A DNA stretch of 7,300 bases, taken from a bacterium (GTDB taxonomy: Bacteria; Bacteroidota; Bacteroidia; Cytophagales; Thermonemataceae). The notes below the pieces were generated by a model, which was given only the letters and a program-made list of their open reading frames with translations, was not told the origin of the DNA and did no database searches. The position numbers and the translations under genes were made by a program. The stretch covers positions 1 to 7,300 of the forward strand of contig JANYGM010000292.1 in assembly GCA_025362415.1 (NCBI GenBank), written 5' to 3'. Of this stretch, positions 5,758-7,300 are shown piece by piece. The first letter of the stretch is position 1, and every line of letters begins with the position of its first letter.

Positions 5758-6927
5758 TTAAATAATTTTCTCTAAAATAAATGTACTTATTTCATTTTCT
5801 TGCTTAGTTTCCTGCTTGATTTCTTTCAAAAGTGCTTTTGTACGTTCTGGGTTGGCATCAGTCAAAAAAACCTGCCCAAAAGGTGCACAACTCACAATTT
5901 GAAGTAATTTTTGCATACGTTTTGCATCTAATTTATCAAAAATATCATCTAAAAGGAGCAAAGGACAAATGTTTTTCTCTTGTTTTATTGTGGCAAATGC
6001 AGCTAATTTTAGTGCAATGACATAGGTTTTTTGTTGTCCTTGTGAGCCAAATTTGCGTAAAGAACGTTTTTCTAACAAAAACTCAAGGTCGTCTTTGTGT
6101 ATGCCTGTGCTTGTACGCATCAGCAAGCGGTCTTTTTGAAGATTTTTCTTAAAAAAAACTGTAAAATCCTCTTGATTATTTTGAATATATTGCGTTTGAT
6201 AATCCAAACTAACAATCTCGTTATTTTCTGATAAAATCTGATAAAATTCTTGGAAAATAGGCAAAAAAATGGACAAAAAGCGTTTTCTTTCCTCAAAAAT
6301 GAGTTTACCTTTTTCTAATAATCTCTCATCAAAACTTTCTAATAAAATAGCATCAAAAGTATTTTTTTCTGCAAATCTTTTGAGTGTAATATTTCTTTCT
6401 TTGAGTAAATGATTGTATTTCAGCAAGTTTTGTAGATATTCGTTGCTGATTTGTGAGATAATTCCGTCCAAAAATTTGCGCCTTTCCTCACTTCCCTCAC
6501 GCACAAGGTCTGTATCATAAGGCGTAAGCATCACAACAGGATAAAGTCCTATATGTTGTGAAGGTTTTTGATAATTATTAACAGATGATTTGATAGTTTT
6601 TTTGCCTTCACGCACTCCAAAAGCAATATTTTCTGTCTGAAAGTCAGTTTGAAATTCAACTAAATTAGTATCTAAATCATCATTATCTAAGTGATATTCT
6701 TTTTTAAAACTTCCATTCACAACCAAAAAACTTTCTGAATGTCTGATATTTTGTGTGTCTGTTAGTCCAAAATAGCTTTTAGTGAAAGCAAGACAATAAA
6801 TAGCATCAAGCAAGTTAGTTTTCCCACTACCGTTATTACCCAAAATGCAGTTTAGACCATTTCCAAAGGTCATTTCCAGCAATTCATAGTTTTTGAAATT
6901 GATAAGATGTATTTTTTCTAATAACAT
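5758..6927 (-). CDS. recF: DNA replication and repair protein RecF
   Basis: RecF is an SMC-like ATPase that binds gapped DNA and, with RecO and RecR, helps load RecA at stalled forks and single-strand gaps. The 389-aa product has the usual length. The N-terminus is the typical LEKIHLINFKNYE. Walker A is GNNGSGKT (30-37) followed by NLLDAIY. The family segment MLTPYDTDLVREGSEERRKF is at 133-152, and TGIHKDDLEF at 274-283. The ABC-type signature is in FGSQGQQKT (293-301), and Walker B plus D-loop is PLLLLDDIFDKLD (322-334) with Asp327-Asp328. The short coiled-coil-like middle (about 160-235) fits RecF rather than the long arms of RecN or SbcC. The ATG at 6927 follows an A-rich leader; no Shine-Dalgarno and no convincing promoter was seen. 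The C-terminal tail contains a small KQETKQEN imperfect repeat. It is not next to dnaA or dnaN here, as is common in Bacteroidota. Confidence 0.97.
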   Translation of the reverse strand: MLLEKIHLINFKNYELLEMTFGNGLNCILGNNGSGKTNLLDAIYCLAFTKSYFGLTDTQNIRHSESFLVVNGSFKKEYHLDNDDLDTNLVEFQTDFQTENIAFGVREGKKTIKSSVNNYQKPSQHIGLYPVVMLTPYDTDLVREGSEERRKFLDGIISQISNEYLQNLLKYNHLLKERNITLKRFAEKNTFDAILLESFDERLLEKGKLIFEERKRFLSIFLPIFQEFYQILSENNEIVSLDYQTQYIQNNQEDFTVFFKKNLQKDRLLMRTSTGIHKDDLEFLLEKRSLRKFGSQGQQKTYVIALKLAAFATIKQEKNICPLLLLDDIFDKLDAKRMQKLLQIVSCAPFGQVFLTDANPERTKALLKEIKQETKQENEISTFILEKII

Positions 6928-7076
6928 TTTAGTAATTGTGGATTTTTAATTGTGAATGAATACAAAATTTTGATTATCAAGTAATTATGTATCTTTTGGT
7001 CAAATCACACTAATTAAAGAAATCCACTTAATAAATTACTTAATTTGTAACTGTTTAGGTTGTATTTTGTAGGGGC

Positions 7077-7163
7077 TGGGCTTGCCCCTGCCCTCGTAGA
7101 GCAGGTTTTAGCTTGTTTTTTGTTTGTCGTGTTGCTTTCGCACATTGGGCAGGGGCAAGCCCA
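7077..7163. repeat. GC-rich inverted repeat, 17-bp perfect arms
   Basis: The arms at 7077-7093 (TGGGCTTGCCCCTGCCC) and 7147-7163 are exact reverse complements separated by 53 bp. They are strikingly GC-rich against the AT-rich surroundings. The left arm also contains smaller self-complementary parts (GGGC-TT-GCCC). The flanking bases do not pair, so the boundaries are sharp. No transposase lies within. It may be a REP or MITE-like element, or two opposed copies of one repeat. Confidence 0.8.
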
Positions 7164-7217
7164 TAGCCGTCAGGCTAGTCTGGTTTACTTTCGTTTTGGC
7201 ACTTGAAGTTTTTTGCA

Positions 7218-7241
7218 CCGTCAGCTAAAGCAGACGGCAAA
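7218..7241. repeat. CCGTC palindromic repeat with arm shared at the right edge
   Basis: Arms 7218-7225 (CCGTCAGC) and 7230-7237 (GCAGACGG) form an 8-bp stem with one mismatch around the loop TAAA. The segment 7230-7241 (GCAGACGGCAAA) recurs as an exact 12-bp inverted copy at 7289-7300, where the window ends. This suggests a second, opposite copy of the same element continuing beyond the edge. Confidence 0.65.
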
Positions 7242-7288
7242 ATAGACTTGAAAGCACTTCACAAGAATATTTCTGTTTTTTTATTTCC

Positions 7289-7300
7289 TTTGCCGTCTGC
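7289..7300. repeat. Truncated inverted copy of the CCGTC repeat
   Basis: TTTGCCGTCTGC is the exact reverse complement of 7230-7241. The element is cut by the window end, so its full extent is unknown. The two copies, 47 bp apart, could together form a larger stem. Confidence 0.55.

Larger units (their letters stand above)
6928..7300. other. Gene-free spacer upstream of recF
   Basis: I see no convincing gene in these 373 bp. The part next to recF (6928-7070) is plain AT-rich leader or promoter DNA without a clear TAnnTTTG site. From about 7071 the composition shifts to GC-rich palindromic repeats. A minus-strand frame entering from 7300 stays open for 24 codons and then stops within the repeat at 7227-7229; it shows no recognisable protein and is probably not coding. 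Confidence 0.6.

Noticed and set aside
7227..7300. Open minus-strand frame entering from the right edge, ending near 7227
   Set aside because: It has only 24 codons, terminates inside a palindromic repeat and shows no protein-like conservation that can be seen.

Overview
The window reads as chromosomal DNA of an AT-rich Bacteroidota bacterium, probably a marine Cytophagales relative. This is inferred from four things: the protein families and their sequence style, the lack of Shine-Dalgarno sites in front of every gene, A-rich leaders before the start codons, and three promoter -7 motifs of the Bacteroidota type TAnnTTTG. No phylogenetic marker was tested, so the genus is open.

All six genes lie on the minus strand, so transcription runs right to left. 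In that order they are: recF (6927 to 5758, DNA repair), clpS (5515 to 5186, N-degron adaptor), a WYL-domain regulator (5081 to 3975), a PD-(D/E)XK nuclease-fold protein of unknown function (3841 to 3236), sucA (3139 to 374, the E1 subunit of 2-oxoglutarate dehydrogenase), and the first 87 codons of an unrecognised gene running off the left edge (262 to 1). Gaps between genes are about 95 to 245 bp. They hold promoters and hairpins, so these look like mostly separate transcription units rather than one operon. The only pair with a conceivable functional link is the WYL regulator followed by the nuclease-fold gene. The other genes are ordinary housekeeping functions.

The unexplained structure is in the spacers. 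Two 27-bp hairpin copies with a compensatory base-pair change follow the stop codons of clpS and recF. A degenerate 7-bp tandem array lies upstream of the WYL gene. A CCGTAA/TTACGG hairpin lies between recF and clpS. The 373-bp stretch upstream of recF (6928 to 7300) contains no convincing gene. It holds a 17-bp perfect GC-rich inverted repeat and a CCGTC-type palindrome whose arm recurs inverted at the right edge. These look like dispersed REP-like or short tandem repeat families, which only a genome-wide search could confirm. I found no tRNA, rRNA, CRISPR array, transposase or clear novel multigene system.
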